DNA of 60,000 nucleotides from Nymphaea colorata (taxonomy: Eukaryota > Streptophyta > Magnoliopsida > Nymphaeales > Nymphaeaceae): the NCBI RefSeq assembly GCF_008831285.2, contig NC_045147.1:11165427-11225426 (forward strand). The letters run 5' to 3'. Below the pieces are notes generated by a model, which did no database searches, was not told the DNA's origin, and saw only the letters and a program-made list of their open reading frames with translations. A program made the translations under genes and the position numbers. Position 1 is the first letter of the stretch, and each line of letters begins with the position of its first letter. Positions 47,477 to 57,185 of this stretch are shown here, piece after piece.

Positions 47477-47852
47477 TGTTGGGTAGTGGTAGTGGCCATG
47501 AGCCCTACCCATTCATATCGTAACTGTAAGGGGGGCCCACTTGCAGTTACGAGCTTTAATGCTCACCTAAAATCTCTCACTTACGTAACCGCTGCTAGGG
47601 TTGGAGAAAACCTAAGGGGCTGGACTATATATTTCTAGCAGATCCAGAGTTTGAGTAACTCTCTAACACATCATCCGTGAGGTCTCTAACACATCATCCG
47701 TGAGGAGCCCTTGAGAAGGAAACCCCTAAATTAGTTTTCTTCTTCTTTTTCTTTCTTTTGTCTTGTTGGTTTCAGAGGGATATTCGTTACACACTGGAGC
47801 CGTGGGAGATTCTTCTGCACCGACTTCCGTTGCGACTCCCATAAATCCATCA
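47477..47852 (+). repeat. 3' LTR of element Z
   Basis: Identical to 41917-42292 throughout. Followed by the target duplication TCATA and then copia X gag. Confidence 0.88.
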
Positions 47853-48627
47853 TCATACTCGTTGAGAGTATGCAAAACCAGATCTGAATCAGAAACAATT
47901 TCATTCACAACTTGAAGAGAATCAACCAAAAACCTCACGTGGTTGAGATATTCTCATGCTTTTGTCATTCTTTTTGGCATTTTGCAAATCACTCTTTAAC
48001 TGAAGAATATGAATATTTGAATGAGATGCATGGGCGTTAGCCAGGGCCACCCAGGCTTCCCGAGCCGTGTCATAAGAGATAATTTGAGTGAGTATAGACT
48101 CACTAACAGTAGACAATATCCAGCTTAACGCAAGCTGGTCGGAGTGTTTCCATTTGATGTACTCCGGATTAATTTCTGTGGAATTAGCATTCAGTTTTTT
48201 TCGGTGGAGGAGTAGAAGAGCCGTCAACATACCTCAATAAGTCCTGGCTATACATGGCACTACGGAGTTGCAATTTCCAGATAATGTAGTTGTTTTCATC
48301 CAACTTGACAGATACGAGGCTTGCAATAGCATTCCATTAAGGATTGACGGTTGCCATGGTAGATTGTTGAAATAATATTTCAACAACGGATGTTTCAAAA
48401 ATCTGAAAGTTGGTAGGAATGATCATTAGATATAGACGATTCCAACGAGCCCTTGCTCGACCTTTGAATCATCTCGAGTCAAAAACACGCTCCGGCGAAT
48501 CTCACGCCAACCAAAAGGAGGCGCTCCAGCGAAACTCACGCCGGCAATTATGTAATGCCGGTGCTGTTTTTGCGGCACTTCTAAAATGCCGGCTTCTCCC
48601 TCTGCGCCCAACCGCCCTTCGATACCG

Positions 48628-49013
48628 TGTAAAGTTTAGAACGAGAGAGACAAAGAGAGAAAGAGAGAGAGAGATTGAGCACACAAAAAATTACGTGGTT
48701 TGATCAAACTCGACCTGCATCCACGAAGCCTTTCTTTCTCTACAATTCTGAAAAAGGGAATACTATCTTACAACCACTAAATCTTGAGAGAGAAAAGAAT
48801 ACCAAATAGAAATTTCAGGCTGATCTGTCAAGATCCAAAAATCTTGGATCTTGATTATAAATCTGAATTTCTTTCTCTTTGGAATAGATTTTGGCATCTT
48901 CTTTCCTCTTTTCAGTGTCAATTGCATTTCTTCTATATTTGGTTTGAAATTCAAGATTTGATTTATCTTACAAGATTGGTAAGGAAGTTGGATCGGCAAC
49001 CTTATCTCTAACA
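48628..49013 (-). repeat. 5' LTR of copia X in SMO C intron 1
   Basis: 386 bp, TG...CA, ending just 46 bp inside intron 1 of SMO C. A GGTATCGAAGGGC sequence (minus strand) follows it as a likely primer-binding site. Only the short LTR motif around ACGTGGTT and CATCCACGA resembles copia Y. Confidence 0.7.
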
Positions 49014-49388
49014 GATAGCAGCAGTAGCAGTGGTAGTGGTAGTGGCAGCTCTCCTTACCTTCAACAAGGGGTAGGACGTCAACTGCAGGGGAGCGACGAC
49101 GAGAAGGAGGACGGCCACCACGTCCCTGTAACATTGCACCACGCGGGAGAAGGGCACCCTCACATTGGGCTGTTTCTTAAACCTACGTAGAACGCTTACC
49201 CCCATCGCCTCCATGAGGACCAGAGGGAGAGGGCAGAGGGAGAAGAGGCAGAGCAACAGGAAGAAGGAGTGGGCGTAAATGTGGAAGTCGGGCATGGTGA
49301 CGGAGTATCTAAACCAGAGGGTCTCGGCCGGAGCGAGGGGCCTCCCCAGACTCGCTGCTGCTCCCTCCAAGTTCCGGAACGGCAGCAT

Positions 49389-49589
49389 CTTCGGCTTTCA
49401 ATAAGGAAATGTAACTGAGATGTGGAAGGAAGCGAGGCCTCTCATATGCAGTGTTGGCAGTGCTGTTGCCAAGACCGTAGTAGATGGAGGACGTACGTAG
49501 GGGAACTGTCATTCGTAGGAAAAGAAAAGATGATAAAGATAACAACTAGTCAAAAGGGTTCTTTAGAGCTGAGTAATTTGCTTCACTAG
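49389..49589 (-). other. Upstream of SMO C exon 1
   Basis: No TATA box of the copy B type is evident within 100 bp. Nothing else supported. Confidence 0.4.
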
Positions 49590-50060
49590 TAGAGATCGAG
49601 TGTATGAATGGACTAGTTCAAATAATGGAGTTGAGTTCGAGCTGAAGACACGTAATTGTTCAGTCGAGCTCAAACCTTAATCGAGTTTGTTGAATCTTAA
49701 TCCAGTCGATATATTCAAACGACTTTACGAGTTGTCGAGCCTTAATCGAGTTGAATTCGACCTCAATACATAACGATGAATATCAATTCTATTCAAACGA
49801 ATTTGTCGAGCTTTAATCGAGTTGAGTTCGAGCTCAACACGTAACAATGAATATCAAATCTATTCAAACGAGTTTGTCGAGTCTTAATCGAGCTCGAGCT
49901 CGAGCTCAACACCTAACTGTCGAGTCGAACTCGAGCGGCTTCCATCAAATTATTCTCGAGTTATGTTGAACTCGAGGTTTTATTAGTCCAACATAACTCG
50001 AGCTGACTGAACTCGGGATCGACTTGACTGAACTCGGGATCGACTCAACTGGTGTTCACC
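49590..50060. repeat. TCGAGTTCGAGCTC-rich repeat, 71-80 bp units
   Basis: Units starting ATTCAAACGA...TTGTCGAG recur at about 49707, 49792 and 49863, each with AACGATGAATATCAA. It ends near GGTGTTCACCCC. CGAGCTCGAGCT runs are self-complementary. Likely a decayed hAT-like element whose inside became a minisatellite. Confidence 0.55.
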
Positions 50061-51689
50061 CCTTGAGACACTGTTAAGTGTTCCTCACTGGTCATGTTCC
50101 TCTTTCTAGGGGGAGGGGGTACTAGACTAAGGACAAGCTAAGGACAAGGAGGGATGCGAAAGAATTCAATCCATCTGTTTCAAAAAAAAATGATAAAATA
50201 AAAATGTCATGAGGTAGAATATATATATATAAATTGAAATTCAGATTTAAGATTTAGTTCCTATATAGTTTTAAACAAACATCTTATATTCAATATTCAA
50301 TATATTTGATTTGAGTGGTCCGAGCAATTTTTAAGTCGGGAGGCGCATGGCTCGATTAAGAGGCCAATTGGAAAAAGGAGCGATTCTTCAAGGAAGAGTC
50401 AGGTGACCTCTCGGAAGATGGGTCGGCCGACGGCGACGTCTGGAACGCAGTCTTCCATTGTCCAAGTGGGACGCGACAGAGTGAAGACCACGGTCTGGGC
50501 CGGCGCCTGGCCCCCACTGCCTGGGTAAATTACATGAATATCCTTAAAGATGAAAAAGTTAAAGAGAGCTCTTATGAGAATAAAATAGAAAAAATATTTT
50601 AACAGTTAAACGGTAAATAACGGCAAATATGTATCACTAAGATCTCAAATCCATCAAACTTTAAATCTATTTCTTTTTTTTTATATGTAACTAAATTTAT
50701 TGCATATTTATTACAAGGATCTTTCAAAAACACACTTTTTAATAATGCAACCTGTCGATTACCTAAAATTTCATGTTTGCCATCCAACCTTTGCATATTT
50801 TTAGTTTTTCAATCGTATATAAAGAAGACCTCAGTCCAGTCCATGAGAGACAGGCTGCAGATCGGTTTCATTCATCTAATGATTCTTTCTTATATCAGCA
50901 TAACCCAATGAAAGATCATATTAACAAGTTATTATTGTTTGGTGTCATAAAAGTTGGAGCAAATTCATGAAAGATTGTATTACAATATTTTATAAACCTG
51001 TCCCACAAATGGATTACGTTCATGGAACAGTAACTTATTGTTTATTACCAAATAATAAATTGTAAGTATCTCATAAATTTACCTCAAAAATTGAAATAGG
51101 TTTCACAGAGCAATAGTTTTATCCAATAAACATGCTCTAATGTATGAAACATATTTATGGGATACTCATAAAGTGTTTGCGGCCAAACGTTCATTATATT
51201 TGACATGGGTAGGTGATGCTGGCGGGCGTAGTTACTAGTTTCTGGACCAACCAACTATAATGGTAGATTTTGGTTGGAGTCTAGCCATTTGACCTACAAT
51301 TTTAAACCGTCTTGATTATGTTGATTTTTTATTCTAAAAAAATATTTTTAACTCTAAGTAATTAATGAGATTACATGTACGAGCTATAGAACCTATAAGC
51401 TGTCGTTTTATGTATTGTTTATTAAATCATGAATAGTTTTTTTTTTTAAATTATTTCTTAGTGTTGTCATGTCCAAACTCATATATAACCGACACTAAAA
51501 TGACAGTATTGGGGTGATTTGATTGATAGGTCAGTTAAATGCTGGTCCGTCAAGTTTCAATCCACATCCTTTGTTAGTCAATTCGATAACGGTGTCCTAA
51601 CTTAATTTCTCTACTAGTAATTTAATGCTGCTAAACTTGTGCATGAACAGGGTTGCATGATCCTGCCGGTTAATTAGGTTTTTTATTTT
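50061..51689. other. Spacer without a recognised gene
   Basis: 50340-50520 is GC-richer with no known motif. A small plus-strand frame near 50809-50970 (HERQAADRFHSSNDSF...) is unrecognised. 50970-51200 is AT-rich with MITE-like words. Confidence 0.4.
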
Positions 51690-52075
51690 TGACCCAACCC
51701 CGCCGCGGAGCCCAGCTTTTTTTTAGCTGAGGGTAAGCTTGGGCGAGTCCGGCTGGGGCCCGCCCGATAACAAGTCGGGCTCGGGCCTGCTTGACATCCA
51801 AAAATCAAGCCAGCTAGGAAAACCCGAGCTTCAGCACGACTCGATTAAATTATAAAATATATTTTAATAAAAAATAATGTCTAAATATAATTAATTATAA
51901 TATTTTATTATTATATATATATTAATAAAAAATTAAAAACAATTATATCAAGCTTATGGGACCGGCCTGATAATGAGTCGGACAGGCCTGGGGCCCTTTT
52001 TACCGGGCCAGGGCCCAAGTTGGACCGGGTATCCGACAGTGGCCTGGCCTCGTGCCGAGCCTTAGATGAGGGACA
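51690..52075. mobile_element. MITE with GC-rich ends, second copy
   Basis: GGGGCCCGCCCGATAAC on the left and CCGGGCCAGGGCCC on the right surround an AT-rich core (51845-51945) that aligns with the core at 39390-39490. Confidence 0.55.
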
Positions 52076-52549
52076 CTTTGAGTTGCTTACCTGAGTCCCA
52101 TGTAGACATCACTTGTAAATGAAGCCGGATCTAGCTTCTTAGTAATAGAATTTTTGAAGAGCTAGTGTGGGTACTACGAATAGCGGAGTTAGAAATTTTT
52201 CATGAGTTGGGGCCGTATTAAAGTTCCTCAATTTTTACATCGGCCAAAATATCATTTTTCAAATTTTTTATATAATACAAGTAAAATTCTCTAAAATTTA
52301 CATGTAATTTTAAAATTTTTGTTTTTTGAGGTGGGCCAAGGCCCATGTAGGCATCCCCTTGGCTTTGCCCGGGCACTAGACCAGCTACCTTGTACCTTTG
52401 CTACTGCCACATAGCATGTAACAAAGTTGTTTTCACTAGTTGCTTGTGCTTACACGCAGTGCAGATGGACAAATCTCCGACCAAAAAACACAATGGAGTT
52501 TCTAACGGTTCAGAAAATTAGTAACCATATATAGGGCACACTTTTAAGA
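52076..52549. other. Spacer, nothing recognised
   Basis: Non-coding. GGTGGGCCAAGGCCCATG at 52332 is a short GC island. Confidence 0.4.
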
Positions 52550-52815
52550 ATGTCAATGGATTATATTTGAGTCTGGTATACTCTTAATTATATCTGCATT
52601 TTTGATACTCATATATTCAAAAGAACAGTCATGTCTGAATTTGAAATCCAATTTCACAATTTGAATCCAATCCAAAAATTGATTTTACATTCATATTCCA
52701 ATCCAAATTTTAGACTGAATGGGGCTTATTTTTAAATTGTAAGAGCATTGCATTGAGGACATTTCTTAAAACTAAATTCAATTTGAATCTGAACCTCCAA
52801 ATCTGATCTAATATC
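52550..52815. mobile_element. Decayed hAT-type MITE
   Basis: GAATGTCAATGGAT start and body words (GAATCCAAT, TGAATTTGAAATCCAA) match the element at 19499-19929. The right end is lost. Confidence 0.5.
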
Positions 52816-52845
52816 ATTATTGCATCTGTTTATATGTGTTGAGGC

Positions 52846-52848
<3 letters not shown>

Positions 52849-52915
<67 letters not shown>
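52849..52915. repeat. (AT)n microsatellite, 67 bp
   Basis: Perfect AT dinucleotide run. Confidence 0.95.
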
Positions 52916-52917
<2 letters not shown>

Positions 52918-54169
52918 AGTTCAGATCTATAGAATGTCGGATGTTGCTCTAATAACTCAAACAAAAAAAATGCAGCTAAAAAACAGGAGCATTCTCGACC
53001 ATCAATGGTGCAGTAATGTTGTTGCCTTTAGCAATGGTTGTTGATCCATTCAGTGATTCTTTTTTTTTTTTAGCCATCCAATAACACTCACCATCCGGCA
53101 TATTTGAATTATACTATTATATATGTGCTATATTAATTTGTCTCTTATTTTATACTTTTCTTGTGACAAGGCACCAAACTGGTGGGAAGGTTAAGATTCA
53201 TGGGGTAAGTAAATCAAGTCCGAGCATACCCTATAAGTAAATCAAGTCCCAGCATACCCTGTTTGCTTTGGCAGACTTGGTGATTGGTTAAGAAATATGA
53301 TCACATCAAGCCCATAATGGTCTTTCATTTTTCACTTTTTTATATTATTGTTAATGGTGAGTGGTTCATTTCATCACTCTTAAAGAGACCACTGCCATGC
53401 CCTCTTCTTAAAGTGTACTTAGACGTGACAGTGACCACTCCAAGACTCGAACATGAGTCTTTAAAAAACTTGTATCACCTTGTTGCCCAGCACACTACCA
53501 CCCCTTCCCTCGACGTATTTATGAAAAAGAAAAAGGAATGTCAAAAACCAATATTGTTGTGCCCACGTCTATTGCCACCTTCCTTTTTATCATCTAATTT
53601 TTTTTGGATGGCCAACTAATATTAGAATTAATATTGATTTTCATTATAAATATAACTGTATACCAACTAATGTATACCTTGATATGAAGGTCATGTGTGA
53701 TTGTGTGGAATAAACCAGGTGGATGATGGTGAAACCACATAGAAACCCAAGAAGGCAGAAGCGTAGAAATGAATGTCATAAGTGTATGCGGAGAAAATGC
53801 TTATAAAATGATACCAAAGGATGAACCAGAAAAAACCTTAAACAGCATTTCTCCCTTTCTTTCATCATAATTAGATTAAATGCTTGCTTTCCAGATCCTC
53901 AAAGAGGGCATTGTGGGAGGGTCTCATAATTCTGGCCTATCACTGTCTCCTTTCAAGTTTGGATTCATTCAAAACTCATGCATTTTTTCCGAACAAAATA
54001 TGCAAATGAGTTCATAGATTATTCGATCTTTACAATCATATTAAAGACGATTTCGTTTCTAAAAAACTTATGCTTTCCATTCCCTAGATGTATGAAATGC
54101 TATGCATAGTGCTTTCAACCTCAATCTTTTTACAAACAAAGTTGAATTAGTAAGGATGAAGTTCGAATT
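52916..54169. other. Spacer with a 28-bp tandem duplication
   Basis: A unit starting AAGTAAATCAAGTCC is duplicated at 53207-53234 and 53235-53261. A 111-codon plus-strand frame at 53284-53619 matches nothing I know and has low-complexity ends; not called as a gene. Confidence 0.5.
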
Positions 54170-54620
54170 TTAGAACGCGAGCGAAGGGCGTGAAGAGGGG
54201 GAGGGGCGGCCCTGGCCTACAATACCACATCGAGAGACGTGGTATTCATCCGCGGAAGGGCCGTCGGACGGTGGCCGAGGTAAGAAGTCGGCTGAGTTGA
54301 GCGGTCATGGCTGCCTCTCTCGCAGTAACGAGCGGGCAGGAGTTGTGTCGTAAGAACGATGGTCGCTCCGTCGTGGGCTTTTCCAGATCAACCCTCTCCG
54401 ACGACTAAATATGATGTGTAATGGCCCCAAAATCCCTTGCCCATCTACATTCTGCGAGTCCGTAGCCACTTGGGCTGTCCGGAGATTCTTCCCGGCTAAT
54501 GCTGCTACACCCTCACCCAAAGGGTCTTCTGCTCCTGCCATGGCCGCCGGGAAGACGGCGGCCCTCGCCGTTATGAAACCCTAGGCCCGCTATTCAGGTT
54601 CACGCTGCTCCCATCTCTCT
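54170..54620 (-). other. GC-rich gene-like 5' end, identity unknown
   Basis: On the minus strand a leader with CCTAGGGTTTCAT is followed by GCGGCCATGG and a 78-codon frame (54541-54305). It opens MAGAEDPLGEGVAALAGKNL and includes FSRRRGLIWKSPRRSDHRS. The frame ends at a TGA. An ataccac/gtggtat hairpin lies near 54220-54245. Composition and the leader signature look like the start of a real gene or of a LINE first reading frame. I do not recognise the family, and nothing continues downstream. Confidence 0.4.
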
Positions 54621-54624
54621 GCAG

Positions 54625-55160
54625 AGGACAGAAGCTCGTTGATCCTTTTTAACAAAGGCATGAAGTTGGTTTCCCTTTTCGAAAACAAAACTTTTCAAAC
54701 GGAGGAAATGAATTTCTTTATGCATAACTTCTCTGAAAGAGACATGAACTTCTTGCTTTGGATTGGATGAAATGTGCCCATTTCACATATTGAGAGTATA
54801 AAGTTGAGCCCAAAGTAAAAGTTTTTTAGAAAATAATGGAAATTTATCAAATTCATTGATCCCTGATATTTTATGCTTTTGGCTCAAGTCAAGGCCGTTA
54901 GGTGGGGAGCAAATTAAATATTGAATCAATACCATTTTAAAAATTCATTTATTTTGTTCCGTCGGACTCATTCATTTCCCTTTCTCTCCTGATTGTATTT
55001 CTGTCATATGAAGAAAAAGCCTTCTTGCGTCAATAGAGTCAACTAATTATTTTGCTGAAGGATGCATAGGGAACGGAATGAATCTGTTTGCTTTGAAAAA
55101 TGCATGTACCATGCTGTCTTTAGCAATATCCTTCTCATACTAGGCCGAATTTATAGTATG
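54625..55160. other. Repeated SMO-upstream flank, copy F3
   Basis: 54780-55140 aligns with 16220-16620 and 34540-34900: AAATTCATTGATCCCTGATA, GTCAAGGC, GTCATATGAAGAAAAAGCC and GAGTCAACTAATTAT in order. It lies upstream of SMO copy C. Confidence 0.6.
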
Positions 55161-56096
55161 TGTTAGGTTTTACAGTTATCGAACTCTTCGCAGATCTCAG
55201 AGAAGAACACAGGAGAAATACAAAACGAGAGCAAGATGTAGGGCTTGTAAAAGTATGTTTCTATTCCTCAACAACCCTGCGGGGGAAAGGCCCCCTAACA
55301 TAGAAGTATGTTTCTATTCATTTCCTGGAAGTTATACTCAATATACACGTCTTGTTATACAACACCTAGGCCAGTTTGCTTTAGCACGTCCAAATCTAGA
55401 TTCAGTGGTCTGTGCTGATCCAATTCATCCCACATGGCCTTCAATGGACTGAGGTAAAGATGAAACGGTTTATCTATCGCCTTTGCGAGCATTGCAATCT
55501 CCTGTTACAGTTGGTAAACCCTTGCGAGGTTTTGGTTCTTACCGTAGTTTTCTCCTAGGGAGTTCCAAATCTCCTTAACAAAGTCCAAGAATAGGAAACC
55601 CTGAACAATATTGGGTTGATTGAGTTCAAAAGCAAAGAGATGATGACTCTGTCATTTGATTCCCAATCCTCATGCAGAGGTCTTCTTTTGCTGGCCCTTT
55701 GGTTTTTCCGTTCACATAGCCGAGTCTGTACATCCTGCGGAGACAAAGATTGGCATATTTGGCCCACCCAACATAGTTCGATCCATTGAGAGGTGATGTC
55801 ATGATCTTGAGAGCTAAGATTTGTTGCCATCACCGAAGGATTTGTGTTTTTGGCCATCGTTTCCGTGTTTTCAGTGTTGACGAAGCGTATGAGATGTCTT
55901 TTGCAGCAGATGAGTTTATCTGAGCCTCCTTTTAAAACTCTGATACCATGTTAGGTTTCACAGTTGACAGAATCTTCAGAGCTTTTAGAGAAGAACAGAG
56001 GGAGAGATACAAAACGAGAGCAAGATTTAGGGTGGAAAAAAAGTTTGTTTCTATTCATTTCCTGGAATTTATACTCAGTTTATATTTCTTGTTGCA
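55161..56096 (-). mobile_element. Deleted copia: LTR, gag, LTR
   Basis: LTRs at 55161-55363 and 55949-56096 begin TGTTAGGTTT. A primer-binding site (TGGTATCAGAGTTTT on the minus strand) lies at 55934-55948. Between them a gag remnant reads MAKNTNPSVMATNLSSQDHD, then across a frameshift NYVGWAKYANL, and on to LARVYQL and PLKAMWDELDQHRP, ending at the other LTR. Everything after mid-gag is missing. The left LTR has an internal duplication (AGTATGTTTCTATTC twice with GC-rich filler, 55252-55315). Flanks GTATG and GAATG may be a decayed target duplication. Confidence 0.75.
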
Positions 56097-56564
56097 GAAT
56101 GGTTGCGTAAAGCTCACTTACCGCTGCTGTCATCAAATATTTTAGAAACTCGACACCTATAAACATTTGTCTTCTTGTACTCCTTCAAGAATATGAGTAG
56201 GGCCAAAAATTTCTAGTCAAATGGCACATTATAAAAGGGTTGTTTGGCATAACAGTGTTCCATGTGTTCGTCTCAAATTTAAGGGCTCAACTTTAAACAC
56301 ATTCATAAAACACTTACATATTGTTTCTAATGTCAAACAGCCCTAAAGCATACTAGAGACTAGTTGAGCAGCGCATATAATTGGACCCAAGACCCAAGTC
56401 TATTTTCAGTTTAGAATGTGGAGGCCCATGCATGCAGTTGCCCTCATTGGGTCTCCTTCAATTAGGGATGTCAAAATGGACGCATCATTTGTTGTATCCA
56501 GTTTATGAGATGTTTACGATTCAAAATTCGAATGCACATGAACTTCACGGCTTATGCAGGCCAT
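56097..56564. other. Spacer with a short MITE (56237-56344)
   Basis: Inverted ends GGGTTGTTTGGCATAACAG and the reverse complement of AATGTCAAACAGCCC mark a MITE like those at 3874 and 14709. The rest is non-coding. Confidence 0.5.
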
Positions 56565-56808
56565 CTCTAGGATATCTATTAAGATGGATCACAGATGCCA
56601 GGCCCCTTGAGATTAGATGGCCTTGCTTCCTATCTCGAATATCATCACCGCTAGGAACTCTTGCCATAGACATGACCTCCGAGGCTACTCGTCCCTTTCT
56701 CCTCCCTTTTTGCCTTTCCCTATTTCTCCTCTGTCAGCCGAAGATAGGCAATGAAAGAATGGTGCCTGCACATGTAGATAACGAGGCAGCCAGAGGTGAT
56801 CGACTCCT

Positions 56809-56844
<36 letters not shown>

Positions 56845-57185
56845 AGTATCTCGCCTTTTAGTTGCCTTTCATAAGTTCCATTTTTCAGTATATTTGATTA
56901 TCGGTTGTGCCGCCCATTCTTTGTCCGCCTATGCTCTTTCAGTGGCCCTCTCAGGCAGAGACCATCATCATATATTATCATGGCACCAACAAATATTATC
57001 ATGGCACCAAATGGCTAATTAGATGAAAGAGAGCACATTTATAATCTCTCAAAGCACCAAACTCGGTTGAATAAACATACATCTTAAGGAGAACATTGTG
57101 ATAGGAACAGTTCCAGCATCAAGTCCTGAGTTACATATATGCTTCAGCACATAAGAAGTCTGCTAATGGATAAAGCAAGGGCCCA
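56565..57185. other. 3' flank of SMO D, duplicate of 29010-29572
   Basis: Colinear with 29010-29572. It contains a (GA)n run at 56813-56842. The long plus-strand frame 56381-57022 here is interrupted in the other copy and spans a microsatellite, so it is not called as a gene. Confidence 0.65.

Larger units (their letters stand above)
41917..47852 (+). mobile_element. Young LARD-like LTR retrotransposon Z, complete
   Basis: 5936 bp. LTRs at 41917-42292 and 47477-47852 are identical over 376 bp as far as I can read. They are flanked by the 5-bp duplication TCATA (41912-41916 and 47853-47857). A primer-binding site TGGTATCAGAGAC follows the 5' LTR (42294-42306) and a purine tract AAGTGGGAGA precedes the 3' LTR. 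The 5.2-kb inside holds no gag, protease, RT, RNase H or integrase. It is therefore non-autonomous, of LARD type. It inserted into copia X gag. LTR identity means very recent insertion. The inside carries a promoter-like block, a 98-bp tandem array, recurring hairpin words and a 27-bp coding-like repeat. An older relative is at 8100-10023. Confidence 0.88.
41691..49013 (-). mobile_element. Copia X, 5' LTR and gag, interrupted by Z
   Basis: The 5' LTR is 48628-49013 and gag starts at 48357 (MATVNP, then a stop, then LDENNYIIWKLQLRSAMYS). Gag continues with LALSWILSTVSESILTQI and DTAREAWVALANAHASHS, then SLQVVNEIVSDSDLVLHTL, to 47858. Element Z interrupts it there. Beyond Z, gag resumes at 41916 (SFITTVTMSKILPTFSELHD) and ends in a Gly/Arg-rich linker at about 41690. 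There it fuses in frame to the RT of copia Y. X pol and the X 3' LTR are gone. Gag itself carries a stop and a frameshift. Confidence 0.82.
39960..49388 (-). pseudogene. SMO1 copy C, split by nested retrotransposons
   Basis: Exon 1 (49388-49059, 330 bp) is open and encodes MLPFRNLEGAAASLGRPL... to ...LLK, followed by GTAAGG. Exon 2, with the first two histidine boxes, is absent. Exon 3 (40402-40275) has lost its first 17 bp, cut by a copia LTR, but still encodes SPTKLIPLYGGAEYHDYHHF and the IYGTDK end with a GTTATC donor. Exon 4 (40171-40139) encodes GYRYQKASLAK, but its donor reads CTGAGG where copy B has GTGAGT. A possible last exon begins at 40041. The gap is explained by copia X in intron 1, copia Y in exon 3 and a deletion between them. 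It cannot make SMO. Exon 1 is intact and diverged from A and B, so C is an older paralogue. Confidence 0.85.

Noticed and set aside
48400-48600. Overlapping small frames near the copia X leader
   Set aside because: They lie between the LTR and the gag start of copia X and share no motif; ordinary leader DNA.
40403-49013. A single 8.6-kb copia element with LTRs at both ends
   Set aside because: The two LTRs are both 386 bp but share only a short motif, so they belong to different families. The length match is a coincidence.
53284-53619. 111-codon frame on the plus strand
   Set aside because: No motif, no splice context and AT-rich composition; nothing in the neighbourhood supports a gene.
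56381-57022. 213-codon open frame on the plus strand
   Set aside because: It runs through a GA microsatellite (56813-56842) that codes an RERERE run, and the duplicate at 29010-29500 breaks the frame. No domain is visible; it lies in SMO 3' flank DNA on the opposite strand.
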